From assembly GCA_012513625.1 (NCBI GenBank), contig JAAZBW010000090.1:1-5752 (forward strand): a stretch of 5,752 nt of DNA. The letters run 5' to 3'. Made by a program: the position numbers and the translations under genes. The notes beneath the pieces were generated by a model that saw only the letters and a program-made list of their open reading frames with translations, had not been told where the DNA came from and ran no database searches. Positions within the stretch are counted from its first letter, which is position 1. Each line of letters starts with the position of its first letter. Below, piece after piece: positions 1 to 5,752 of this stretch. The DNA comes from Actinomycetales bacterium (GTDB lineage Bacteria; Actinomycetota; Actinomycetes; Actinomycetales; Actinomycetaceae).

Positions 1-1332
1 ACGGGCGCCACCGCCTCCTTCACCCAGGCAGATACTGCCCGCAACGGCGGCCTCACCATCATGGCGGCCTACCCGGCGGACACCTTCAGCGCCCCGGGTC
101 CGATCCTGGAGGACCGCCCCACTTCCGGCGGGTCCTACCCCGGAGATCCCTCCTACACACCAACCTTGGTGGACCAGACCTCCAACCTCCTGCGCACGTG
201 GTGGCCGGCAGCGCTCGGCGCCTGGGCCGCACTGCTTGCCGCGATCGTGGCCGCACGCGTGCGCAGCGGCCGGGACCTCACCTATGTGGGAATCGCCCCC
301 GGCCAACTCCCCGCACCCGGTGAGGAGATCGAGGAGGCCAAACTCACCAGCGAGCCCCCCGTGGCCGTTCGCTTCCACCCCCCGGATGGCCTCCGGCCGG
401 CGGAGGCGGAGGTGATCGAGGAGGAACGCGTCTCCGACGAGGCGTTCACGGCCACAATGATCGACCTCGCCGTGCGGGGCTACTTCACGATCGCGCCCGC
501 CAAGACCTCCATGACCGGCAAGGTCAACGACTGGGAGCTGACCCTCAACCCGGACGGCCCGCCGCGTTCCGAACTCTCACCGTTCGAGGACGAGCTCATG
601 CGCGCCTTCTTCCGAAAGCGTTCGCAGGTGAAGATCTCCTCCCTCAAGGGCGATTTCGCAAAGCGGATCGGGAAGTTCAATAAGGTACTCACCGCACGCT
701 CGGACACCCAGGGCTGGTTCACCAGGACCGGGCTGCTCCGCCGCGGGGGCACGACGGGTTTCCTGGTATTCGGCGTGTACCTCGCGATCTTCGCGGGCTT
801 CAGCTCCGGCGGTTCGCTCTTCCTGACGTTGGGACAGGGCCGCTACATCCCACTCCTGATCGCCGCAGTTGTGGTTCTCGTCAGCCTCGTGATCGCCCTT
901 GTTTCCACCACGAAGGCCGCCCACGCGCGGTCCGCCCGCGGGCGGGCGCACTACGAGCAGATCCGCGGATTCCGCGAGTACCTCACCACTGCGGAGGCGC
1001 ACCAGTTGCGCTGGGAGGTGGGTGAGGACATCTTCTCCAAGTACCTGCCGTGGGCGATCATCTTCGGCGTGGCCGACCGCTGGACCTCCCTCTTCGCCCG
1101 TCTCGCCGAGGAGGGCTCCTACACGTTCGTGCCCACCTGGTACGTGGGTTACGGCCCCGGCAACCCGGCCTTCCACGTGCGCTCGATCGGCGATTCCGTG
1201 AAGAGCCTCGGTACCACCGGCATGAGCACCCTCTCCTACACGCCAGGTTCCTCGGGCGGGTCCGGATCATTCAGCGGCGGCGGCGGGTTCAGCGGCGGCG
1301 GTGTGGGCGGGGGCTCGTTCGGCGGGCGGTAA
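1..1332 (+). CDS. DUF2207 family membrane protein, 5'-truncated by the window edge
   Basis: The reading frame is open from base 1 to the TAA at 1330-1332, giving 443 visible codons. The ATG at 61 lies inside the domain, so the true start is upstream of the window. The first residues (NGGLTIMAAYPADTF) resemble the end of the extracytoplasmic DUF2207 domain. Counting from the Met at base 61, a membrane helix follows at about residues 47-67. Next comes a cytoplasmic part with the family-like block PPDGLRPAEAEVI (107-119) and DLAVRGYF (135-142), then two more helices at about 231-248 and 262-284. A further cytoplasmic segment contains LPWAIIFGVADRW (329-341). The protein ends in a glycine/serine-rich tail (about 397-423), common in this family. 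The molecular function of DUF2207 proteins is not established. In actinobacteria they often sit beside LemA-family genes (family knowledge), which cannot be checked here because the upstream side is missing. The gene converges on the eamA-like gene. Confidence 0.9.
   Translation, partial: TGATASFTQADTARNGGLTIMAAYPADTFSAPGPILEDRPTSGGSYPGDPSYTPTLVDQTSNLLRTWWPAALGAWAALLAAIVAARVRSGRDLTYVGIAPGQLPAPGEEIEEAKLTSEPPVAVRFHPPDGLRPAEAEVIEEERVSDEAFTATMIDLAVRGYFTIAPAKTSMTGKVNDWELTLNPDGPPRSELSPFEDELMRAFFRKRSQVKISSLKGDFAKRIGKFNKVLTARSDTQGWFTRTGLLRRGGTTGFLVFGVYLAIFAGFSSGGSLFLTLGQGRYIPLLIAAVVVLVSLVIALVSTTKAAHARSARGRAHYEQIRGFREYLTTAEAHQLRWEVGEDIFSKYLPWAIIFGVADRWTSLFARLAEEGSYTFVPTWYVGYGPGNPAFHVRSIGDSVKSLGTTGMSTLSYTPGSSGGSGSFSGGGGFSGGGVGGGSFGGR
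1270..1301 (+). repeat. 18-base direct repeat encoding the Gly/Ser-rich tail
   Basis: The 14-mer TTCAGCGGCGGCGG occurs at 1270-1283 and again at 1288-1301, a period of 18 bases. It encodes two FSGGG units near the C terminus of the DUF2207 protein. This is low-complexity coding sequence that can expand or contract by slippage without shifting the frame. It is not a mobile element. Confidence 0.7.
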
Positions 1333-1386
1333 CCCTCCCAGCCCGACGACGGCGCCACCCCCGCCGCCAGGGCCCCTCGCCGCGCG

Positions 1387-2271
1387 TCAGCCGTGGGCGC
1401 TGAGCCGCGGCCGCCGCCCCTGCGGCAGGTTGGCGAGAAGCACCGCCGCCGAGATGAGCGCCAGCCCCGCCAGCTCGAACACATTCGGAATCTGTGCCAG
1501 GGCGAGCGCCCCCACCAGCACCGAGGTGGCCGGCAGCAGCGCCAGCAGGATGGCAAACGTGGCGGGCGGCAACACCCCGAAGTTCAGCTGGTCCACCACG
1601 TAGGGCACCACGGAGGACAACAGCGCCACCAGCACGAGCGAACCCATCACGCCACGATCCGTGAGCGCGGACGGGGGCGTGAGGAACGCGAGCGGCAGGA
1701 AGGCCACCGCGCCAGCCGTCATCGCCACCGAGAGCCCGTCCATGCCATCCGTGCGGCGGGCGAGCCGCGAACCGAGCGTCACGTAGAGCCCCCACAGTGC
1801 CCCGGCCGCGAGCGCCGCCAGCAGCCCGAGTACCGTGCCGGGGCTCCCCCAGTCCAGCCCCAGCCCTCCGATCACGACGACGCCCAGCCCGGCCGCCGTG
1901 ATCGCCGCACGTTGCGTCCAGCCCCGGCCCGTCATGGCCGCCACGGCAATCGGCCCCACGAACTCGAGGGCCACCGTGGTCCCGAGCGGGATGTGCTCGA
2001 TCGCCACGTAGAAGGTGGTGTTCATCGCGGCCAGCACGATCCCGAACGCGGCCGCCTGCCGCCACCAGGAACGTTCCAGCCGCCACGGGCGCCGCCAGGC
2101 GAGCAGGAAGAGCGCAGCGAACATGATCCGCCACCACGAGACGGCGAGCGCGGGCGCGTGCGGGAACACCCCCACGGCAATCGCGGCACCGATGTACTGG
2201 GTGATGCCGCCGAACACGAAAAGTGTGACGGCGCCGGCGTACCGGGCCGGCGGCACCGGGGTCTCGACCAT
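1387..2271 (-). CDS. EamA/DMT superfamily exporter, RhtA-like
   Basis: This 294-residue protein is very hydrophobic, with about ten predicted membrane helices (roughly 15-37, 41-59, 72-90, 97-114, 119-139, 146-168, 182-197, 209-228, 236-256, 262-281) in two EamA repeats. That is the usual size and layout of the drug/metabolite transporter superfamily. The block AAMNTTFYVAIEHIPLG (81-97) followed by ALEFVGPIAVA (101-111) closely matches the RhtA (YbiF) homoserine/threonine exporter pattern, so efflux of an amino acid or similar small metabolite across the inner membrane is the likely role; the substrate is not known. The start is firm: the stop of the upstream gene lies in the same frame two codons earlier (TGA GAG ATG), so nothing further upstream is possible. 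No strong ribosome-binding site precedes it, only a close GAGAG, which suggests coupling to translation of the EEP gene. In the second repeat the Glu residues usual in RhtA (E-P and G-E positions) are replaced (LLPAT, LAQ). Confidence 0.87.
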   Translation of the reverse strand: MVETPVPPARYAGAVTLFVFGGITQYIGAAIAVGVFPHAPALAVSWWRIMFAALFLLAWRRPWRLERSWWRQAAAFGIVLAAMNTTFYVAIEHIPLGTTVALEFVGPIAVAAMTGRGWTQRAAITAAGLGVVVIGGLGLDWGSPGTVLGLLAALAAGALWGLYVTLGSRLARRTDGMDGLSVAMTAGAVAFLPLAFLTPPSALTDRGVMGSLVLVALLSSVVPYVVDQLNFGVLPPATFAILLALLPATSVLVGALALAQIPNVFELAGLALISAAVLLANLPQGRRPRLSAHG

Positions 2272-2274
2272 CTC

Positions 2275-3063
2275 TCAGATATCGACCCAGAGGAGCCGGT
2301 GGTCGGAGGCGCGCATCACCTTGGCGCCGGAGGCCGAGGCCTCCACGCTGTCCGATCCGAGTATCTGGTCCGGCTGGCGGCGCGGATCCTGAGCCGGGTA
2401 GCTGAATTCGGAGACGAGGGCGTTCATTCCGGTGGCCTCCACCACCTCCTCAGGCCCCAGGGAGAGGTCGCCCACGAGCAGGAGTGGCTCTGGGAGCTGC
2501 GAGACGGACCGGGTCACGTCACGGAGCTGCCGGCGCGCCACCACCCGTTCAAGTGTGAGGTGGGTGTTCGCCACCGCCACGGGGCCCCCGGGGGCCTCCA
2601 CCACGGCAGCCAGCAGTGTGCGGGTGGTATCCACGAATCGCACGAAGGTGCCCGGCCGGCGCAGGCTGCCCCGCTGCAGCCGGACGGCGGGCAGGGGCCG
2701 CCGCATGGGGTGCACGTGCCAGCTCGAAACCGGGAAGCGGGAGAGCGTGGCGATCCCGAACGCCATTCGCCCGGCCGCGTCCGAGCGCTTGGGTTGCTTG
2801 CGCAGCCCACCCACGAAGCCCTGGAAGAATGCAGCGAACCGGTAGTGGTCCAGCCCCAGCTCTCGGGCGAGGATCTCCGATTGGTTGAGGCCCGCCGAAC
2901 GCGACTGGCCCTGGTCCACCTCCTGCAGGCACAGCACATCGATCTCCAGCCGGCGGAGCTGGTCCGCGAGAGCGATCAGGGACTCCGCGTCGGGGGCCCT
3001 CCCCCAGTCGTCGGAGCCCCTCGGCGCGCGACCGTGCTGCATGTTGAAGGTGGCAACCCTCAC
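2275..3063 (-). CDS. Endonuclease/exonuclease/phosphatase (EEP) fold family protein
   Basis: From the GTG at 3063 this is a 262-residue protein covering the full EEP (DNase I-like) fold, whose members are metal-dependent phosphodiesterases or phosphatases. Visible motifs, with DNase I equivalents, are RVATFNMQHGR with N7 (N7), CLQEVD with E48 (E39), ANTHLT with H168 (H134), LVGDLS with D199 (D168) but S201 where Asn (N170) is normal, PDQIL with D232 (D212), and ASDHR with D254/H255 (D251/H252). No signal peptide or membrane helix is evident, so it is probably cytoplasmic. The substrate (DNA, phospholipid or another phosphoester) cannot be read from the sequence. The GTG start was chosen over an ATG at 3174 for three reasons: the domain begins at once, the start overlaps the msrB stop as GTGA, and a GAGGAA lies 7 bases upstream. 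The 37 extra residues of the longer frame lie wholly within msrB and look like out-of-frame translation. It is very likely cotranslated with msrB. Confidence 0.85.
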   Translation of the reverse strand: MRVATFNMQHGRAPRGSDDWGRAPDAESLIALADQLRRLEIDVLCLQEVDQGQSRSAGLNQSEILARELGLDHYRFAAFFQGFVGGLRKQPKRSDAAGRMAFGIATLSRFPVSSWHVHPMRRPLPAVRLQRGSLRRPGTFVRFVDTTRTLLAAVVEAPGGPVAVANTHLTLERVVARRQLRDVTRSVSQLPEPLLLVGDLSLGPEEVVEATGMNALVSEFSYPAQDPRRQPDQILGSDSVEASASGAKVMRASDHRLLWVDI

Positions 3064-3461
3064 CGGGTTTCCTCGAAGGTGAGGCTGATCGAGTTCATGC
3101 AGTAGCGATCGCCCGTGGGAGTCTGCGGCGCATCTGGGAACACGTGGCCGAGGTGGGAGTCGCACCGGGCACACAGCACCTCCACCCGCCGCATGCCAAG
3201 CGTGGTGTCCTCCCGCAGCGTGACCGCGTCCGAGTCGGCCGGATCATAGAAGCTCGGCCAGCCGCAGTGGGCCTCGAACTTGGTGGCGCTCCGGAAGAGT
3301 TCTGCGCCGCAGGCCCGGCAGCGGTAGATGCCCTCCCGGTCCTCGCTGAGGAGCTCGCCCGTGAAGGGCCGCTCGGTGCCGGCCTCGCGGAGTACTCGGT
3401 ATTCGGCCGGGGAGAGGATTTCCCTCCACTCGGCCTGGGTGCGGGTGATCTTCTCCGTCAT
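3060..3461 (-). CDS. msrB: Peptide-methionine (R)-S-oxide reductase MsrB
   Basis: This 133-residue protein reduces methionine-R-sulfoxide in proteins back to methionine, normally using thioredoxin as electron donor, in the cytoplasm. It is a complete single-domain MsrB of the usual length. Two CxxC pairs, C48/C51 (CRAC) and C97/C100 (CARC), form the structural zinc site. C66 in HCGWPSFY is at the position of the resolving cysteine. C121 in RYCMNS is the catalytic cysteine, and HLGHVFPD (103-110) is a conserved active-site block. With both redox cysteines present, it should be a typical 2-Cys, thioredoxin-recycled enzyme. The start ATG overlaps the stop of the upstream mscS-like gene as ATGA, and a GGAG lies 7 bases before it. 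No msrA gene is in the window. Its place between a channel gene and an EEP gene does not by itself indicate a dedicated substrate. Confidence 0.96.
   Translation of the reverse strand: MTEKITRTQAEWREILSPAEYRVLREAGTERPFTGELLSEDREGIYRCRACGAELFRSATKFEAHCGWPSFYDPADSDAVTLREDTTLGMRRVEVLCARCDSHLGHVFPDAPQTPTGDRYCMNSISLTFEETR
3069..3074 (-). promoter_or_regulatory. Ribosome-binding site deciding the GTG start of the EEP gene
   Basis: The minus strand reads GAGGAA here; after GAGG, 7 bases separate it from the GTG at 3063-3061. It sits inside the last codons of msrB and supports the GTG start that overlaps the msrB stop codon as GTGA. Confidence 0.7.
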
Positions 3462-5167
3462 CGTTGTTCTCCGTTCTCTTCCTGCGGCCTCTGGCGGCGT
3501 TTCGCCAGTTCCTCGCGTTCGGCCATGTCCTCCGGCGGGGGGCCCTCCATGAGTCTCGCCCTTTCCTCCGCCCCGGGCGAACCGGCGTAGAGGCGCGATT
3601 CGGCCGAGCCGGGCCCACCGTCACGATGGTGGACCGGCGCCTCGGCGCCCCGGATCGAGGTGCGCTCCGGTTCCGGAACGGGGACTTCGGCCCCGGTCTC
3701 GTCCACGTCCGGTCCCCCGGGGGGACGACCGTCCGATGCGGGCCCCCCGGCCAGGGCACCCGCCGCCTCGATTGCGGCCAGATCGTCCGGCGTGAGCAGG
3801 CGTGTCTCCTCTTGCGAGGGGAGTGGGAGCACCAGGTCATGCCCTGCGAGCTTGGTGGGATCGAGACGGGAGGCGAGCAGGTCCGCCTTCTCGGCCTCAC
3901 GGCGCGCCCTCTTCGCCGGGTCATCCTTGCCGAGGAGCCAGCTGAAGACCGAGTCCTCCTCCTCGGGCTCCGGGGCGCTCTCCTCCTCGGGTTCCTCGGC
4001 AGGCCGGGTCTCCTCCCACGCACGCTGGACGTCGTCGATGAACTCCTGCCGGTCTTCCGCGGGCGGTGCGGTGGTTGTGTTCGGCTCGATCCGGTAGCGG
4101 GGAACCGAGTAGGAGGCGTTCTTCTGCATCCACTCCACAAGGCTCTCGCGCACGTGGCAGCGCAGGTCCCACAGCAGTGGGGGGTTCGCTGCGGAGACCA
4201 CGGCCCGCAGGGTGATCTTCCCGTTGACGGCGTCGGTCACCTGGAGGAACGCCGTCTCGCCGTCCCAGAGGTCGGTGCTCTCGACGATGCGCTGCAGTTC
4301 GATCCGAAGCGCCGGAATGGGGGTGAACCAGTCGACGTCCATCATCACCGTCCCCAGCAGGTCCGAGTCCTGGCGGGTCCAGTTCTCGAACGGCTGGTTC
4401 GTGAAGTAGGTGGAGGGCAGGATAATGCGCCGGTTGTCCCAGAGGCGCACCACCACGTAGGTGAGGGTCAGTTCCTCGATCCGACCAAACTGGGTCTCCA
4501 CGACCACAGCGTCGCCCACGCGGATCGAGTCGGAGAAGGCGATCTGTACGCCGGCGAATATGTTGCCGAGCGTGGACTGGAGCGCGATACCGGCCACCAC
4601 CGAAGCGAGTCCCGCGGAGGCGAAGAAGGTGGCACCGATGCCGCGGAATGCGGGAAAGGTCATGAGCACACCCACGATCGCGGAGAGCCAGATGAGCGCG
4701 ATCCCCATCCGGCGCATCAACTGCATCTGGGTGCGGACCCGGCGGGCGTGCCCGGTCTCCTCGCTCTTCTCGAACTTGAGGAGGACCGCGTCCTCCACGG
4801 CGAACAGGAGTGCCGAGAGAGCGTACGCGGACACGAGGATGAGGGCTATCGAGAATACCTGGACGAACACCGGACGCCACGCGACCTCGGATCCTGCCAC
4901 CGGCTGCTGGGTGGCGAACAGGATGCCGATCCCGGTGCCGAGCGTCACCAACAGGAGGCGCTGTGGGAGCCGGAGCCGCTTCGAGAACGCCTTCCAGACC
5001 GGATCGCGGCGACGCAGCGCGAGGGCGATCACCGAAAGACCCACGGACACCACGGCCCCGATCAGGAAGCCGCCGATCCCGAATACCACCAACTGGAGCA
5101 AATCGAGGGCCACCTCGGCGGCGGTGTCTCCGGGTGCTCCATCTATCTGGAGGGCGGTCAGGGGCAT
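3458..5167 (-). CDS. MscS family mechanosensitive ion channel with long charged C-terminal tail
   Basis: This 569-residue inner-membrane protein should open under membrane tension and release solutes during hypo-osmotic shock. About four helices (roughly 20-50, 69-86, 98-123, 152-172) precede the pore-lining helix at about 176-210. That helix carries the Ala/Gly-rich packing pattern AGLASVVAGIALQSTLGN, with ALQ at the position of MscS Gln112 and Ser where E. coli MscS has the hinge Gly113. The beta domain follows, with SDSIRVGDAVVVE (212-224), GRIEELTLTYVVVRLWDNRR (228-247) and LPSTYF.NQPFENW (250-263). The cytoplasmic alpha/beta domain ends near 362. Residues from about 365 to 569 form a hydrophilic tail with an acidic stretch (388-405), a short DSVFSWLLGK motif (405-414), a basic stretch (417-427), Pro/Gly-rich sequence and a charged end. 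E. coli MscS (286 residues) has no such tail. The upstream zincin gene ends 22 bases before the ATG. The ribosome-binding site is weak (TAGG, 8 bases away), and the start is the first Met before helix 1. Confidence 0.93.
   Translation of the reverse strand: MPLTALQIDGAPGDTAAEVALDLLQLVVFGIGGFLIGAVVSVGLSVIALALRRRDPVWKAFSKRLRLPQRLLLVTLGTGIGILFATQQPVAGSEVAWRPVFVQVFSIALILVSAYALSALLFAVEDAVLLKFEKSEETGHARRVRTQMQLMRRMGIALIWLSAIVGVLMTFPAFRGIGATFFASAGLASVVAGIALQSTLGNIFAGVQIAFSDSIRVGDAVVVETQFGRIEELTLTYVVVRLWDNRRIILPSTYFTNQPFENWTRQDSDLLGTVMMDVDWFTPIPALRIELQRIVESTDLWDGETAFLQVTDAVNGKITLRAVVSAANPPLLWDLRCHVRESLVEWMQKNASYSVPRYRIEPNTTTAPPAEDRQEFIDDVQRAWEETRPAEEPEEESAPEPEEEDSVFSWLLGKDDPAKRARREAEKADLLASRLDPTKLAGHDLVLPLPSQEETRLLTPDDLAAIEAAGALAGGPASDGRPPGGPDVDETGAEVPVPEPERTSIRGAEAPVHHRDGGPGSAESRLYAGSPGAEERARLMEGPPPEDMAEREELAKRRQRPQEENGEQR
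3469..3472 (-). promoter_or_regulatory. Ribosome-binding site of msrB
   Basis: GGAG on the minus strand lies 7 bases upstream of the msrB ATG at 3461, within the last codons of the mscS-like gene. It supports the ATG that overlaps the previous stop codon by four bases. Confidence 0.7.
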
Positions 5168-5189
5168 GCACTCAGCCTAGTGCGCAGGA

Positions 5190-5546
5190 TCAGGCCCAAC
5201 CGAGTTCGTGGAGGCGCTCGTCGTCGATCCCGAAGTGGTGGGCGATCTCGTGGACCACCGTGACCGCCACCTCCTCGATGACCTCCTCACGGGTTTCGCA
5301 CATACGCAGGGTGGGGCCGCGGTAGATGAAGATGCGGTCCGGCAGGGAGCCGCTCGCCCACCAGGAGTCCCGCTCCGTGAGTGGGGTGCCCTCGTAGAGG
5401 CCGAGCGTGTCCCGTTCGATATCCTCGGGGGGCTCTTCCTCGATCAGGAACACCACGTTGTCCACCTGGGCCATGAGTTCCTCGGGGACCAGGTCGAGTG
5501 CGTCACCCACCGCGTTCTCGAAGTCCTCCTCCGACATCTCGACCAT
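5190..5546 (-). CDS. Minimal zincin-like metallopeptidase family protein (DUF1025/Zincin_1)
   Basis: From the ATG at 5546 this is a 118-residue protein, close to the usual 110-120 of actinobacterial members. It carries the zinc motif HExxHxxGxxD near the C terminus: H99, E100, H103, G106 and D109, within VVHEIAHHFGIDDERLHELG. Conserved blocks before it are LGLYEGTPLTER (48-59), LPDRIFIYRGPT (68-79) and RMCET. The fold is a small stand-alone zincin of the type solved for Acidothermus Acel_2062. Zinc binding and a peptidase-like site are expected, but no physiological substrate is known for this family. There is no signal peptide, so it is probably cytoplasmic. Four in-frame ATGs lie close together at 5558, 5552, 5546 and 5537. 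The one at 5546 fits the family N terminus (MVEMS) and has a GGGG stretch 6 bases upstream. An ATG at 5684 would overlap the tRNA gene and is rejected. It is the likely first gene of the minus-strand operon. Confidence 0.9.
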   Translation of the reverse strand: MVEMSEEDFENAVGDALDLVPEELMAQVDNVVFLIEEEPPEDIERDTLGLYEGTPLTERDSWWASGSLPDRIFIYRGPTLRMCETREEVIEEVAVTVVHEIAHHFGIDDERLHELGWA

Positions 5547-5607
5547 GATCATCCCCATGAGATTCGCGTCCCGCCGGTGCATGTGACGCAGGTGATAGCC
5601 CGCCGCT

Positions 5608-5637
5608 TTGCGCCACCGGCTCCAAGTCTCGTATGCT
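5608..5637 (+). promoter_or_regulatory. Candidate sigma-70-type promoter for tRNA-Glu
   Basis: TTGCGC (5608-5613) and TATGCT (5632-5637) are separated by 18 bases and would start transcription near 5644, about 33 bases before the mature tRNA. The -10 element matches the consensus at four of six positions; the -35 element is weak. The region also has to contain the promoter of the divergent operon, for which only a poorer candidate is visible on the minus strand. Confidence 0.4.
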
Positions 5638-5676
5638 ATCCGAGGTTCGACGGCGCGAAGCGTCGGAGGTCTCCGG

Positions 5677-5749
5677 GCCCCCATCGTCTAGTGGCCTAGG
5701 ACGCCGCCCTTTCACGGCGGTAGCACGGGTTCGAATCCCGTTGGGGGTA
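5677..5749 (+). tRNA. tRNA-Glu, anticodon UUC
   Basis: The sequence folds as a full cloverleaf. The acceptor stem is GCCCCCA (5677-5683) with TGGGGGT (5742-5748), including a G-U first pair, and the discriminator is A5749. The D stem is GTC/GAC (5686-5688/5700-5702). The anticodon stem is CCGCC/GGCGG (5704-5708/5716-5720) with loop CTTTCAC, whose anticodon TTC lies at 5711-5713. The T stem is ACGGG/CCCGT with loop TTCGAAT (5730-5736). The bases after the discriminator are CGA, so CCA is not encoded and must be added after transcription, as is common in actinobacteria. The gene is transcribed away from the minus-strand operon, and the window ends three bases after it. Confidence 0.97.
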
Positions 5750-5752
5750 CGA

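Noticed and set aside
61..63. ATG at 61 as the true start of the DUF2207 gene
   Set aside because: The frame is open back to base 1 and the upstream residues continue the domain; there is no ribosome-binding site before this ATG.
1350..1366. Hairpin CGGCG/CGCCG in the gap between the convergent genes as a terminator
   Set aside because: The stem is only five pairs with a mismatch outside it and no T tract on either strand, so it cannot be told from chance in GC-rich sequence.
1393..3105. A 570-codon plus-strand open frame crossing the eamA-like and EEP genes
   Set aside because: It spans two well-supported genes on the other strand, has shadow-like composition (Arg/His/Gln/Pro) and no domain or membrane features.
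3064..3174. N-terminal extension of the EEP protein to an ATG at 3174
   Set aside because: The 37 residues lie entirely within msrB, carry no recognisable domain, and the GTG at 3063 has a good ribosome-binding site and starts exactly at the domain.
3921..5171. A 416-codon minus-strand frame beginning near the MscS start in another frame
   Set aside because: Its Arg/Pro/Gly-rich composition is typical of a shifted frame in GC-rich DNA, while the overlapping frame encodes a canonical MscS channel.
3464..5263. A 599-codon open frame on the plus strand, antisense to the MscS gene
   Set aside because: It is rich in Arg, Gly, Pro and His, has no recognisable domain and mirrors a clear MscS protein. 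Long antisense frames are expected in high-GC coding DNA.
5547..5684. N-terminal extension of the zincin protein to an ATG at 5684
   Set aside because: It would read antisense into the tRNA-Glu gene and across the expected promoter region; known family members start near MVEMS.
5732..5752. The 3' end of tRNA-Glu as an integration (att) site
   Set aside because: No integrase gene or second copy of the tRNA end is visible, and the window stops three bases after the tRNA.

Overview
The window looks like an ordinary chromosomal stretch from a high-GC Gram-positive bacterium (Actinomycetota). The reasons are the strong G/C bias at third codon positions, a minimal zincin with the motif HEIAHHFGIDDERLHELG, a DUF2207 membrane protein with a glycine-rich tail, and a tRNA-Glu gene whose 3' CCA is not encoded. 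A genus cannot be named from this alone. I see no insertion sequence, phage gene, CRISPR array or rRNA.

Layout. Positions 1-1332 (+) hold the 3' part of a DUF2207 membrane-protein gene whose start lies before the window. It converges on a five-gene minus-strand cluster across a 54-base gap. Read in the direction of transcription, from right to left, the cluster is: a minimal zincin metallopeptidase (5546-5190), an MscS-type mechanosensitive channel with a long charged C-terminal tail (5167-3458), the methionine-R-sulfoxide reductase MsrB (3461-3060), an endonuclease/exonuclease/phosphatase (EEP) fold protein (3063-2275) and an RhtA-like EamA/DMT exporter (2271-1387). The gaps are 22 bases, a 4-base ATGA overlap, a 4-base GTGA overlap and 3 bases, so the cluster is very probably one operon with translational coupling. 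A tRNA-Glu(UUC) gene on the plus strand (5677-5749) diverges from it. The 130 bases between the two should hold both promoters.

How the genes may work together. MscS releases solutes under hypo-osmotic shock, MsrB repairs oxidised methionine, and the EamA protein exports small metabolites. A cell-envelope or stress theme is possible, but this is inference: actinobacterial operons often join unrelated housekeeping genes. I did not find a convincing undescribed system. The points most worth a second look are an Asn-to-Ser change in the GDxN catalytic motif of the EEP protein, the roughly 200-residue acidic/basic tail on MscS, the loss of two Glu residues in the second half of the EamA protein, and a near-symmetric -10 region between the operon and the tRNA gene.
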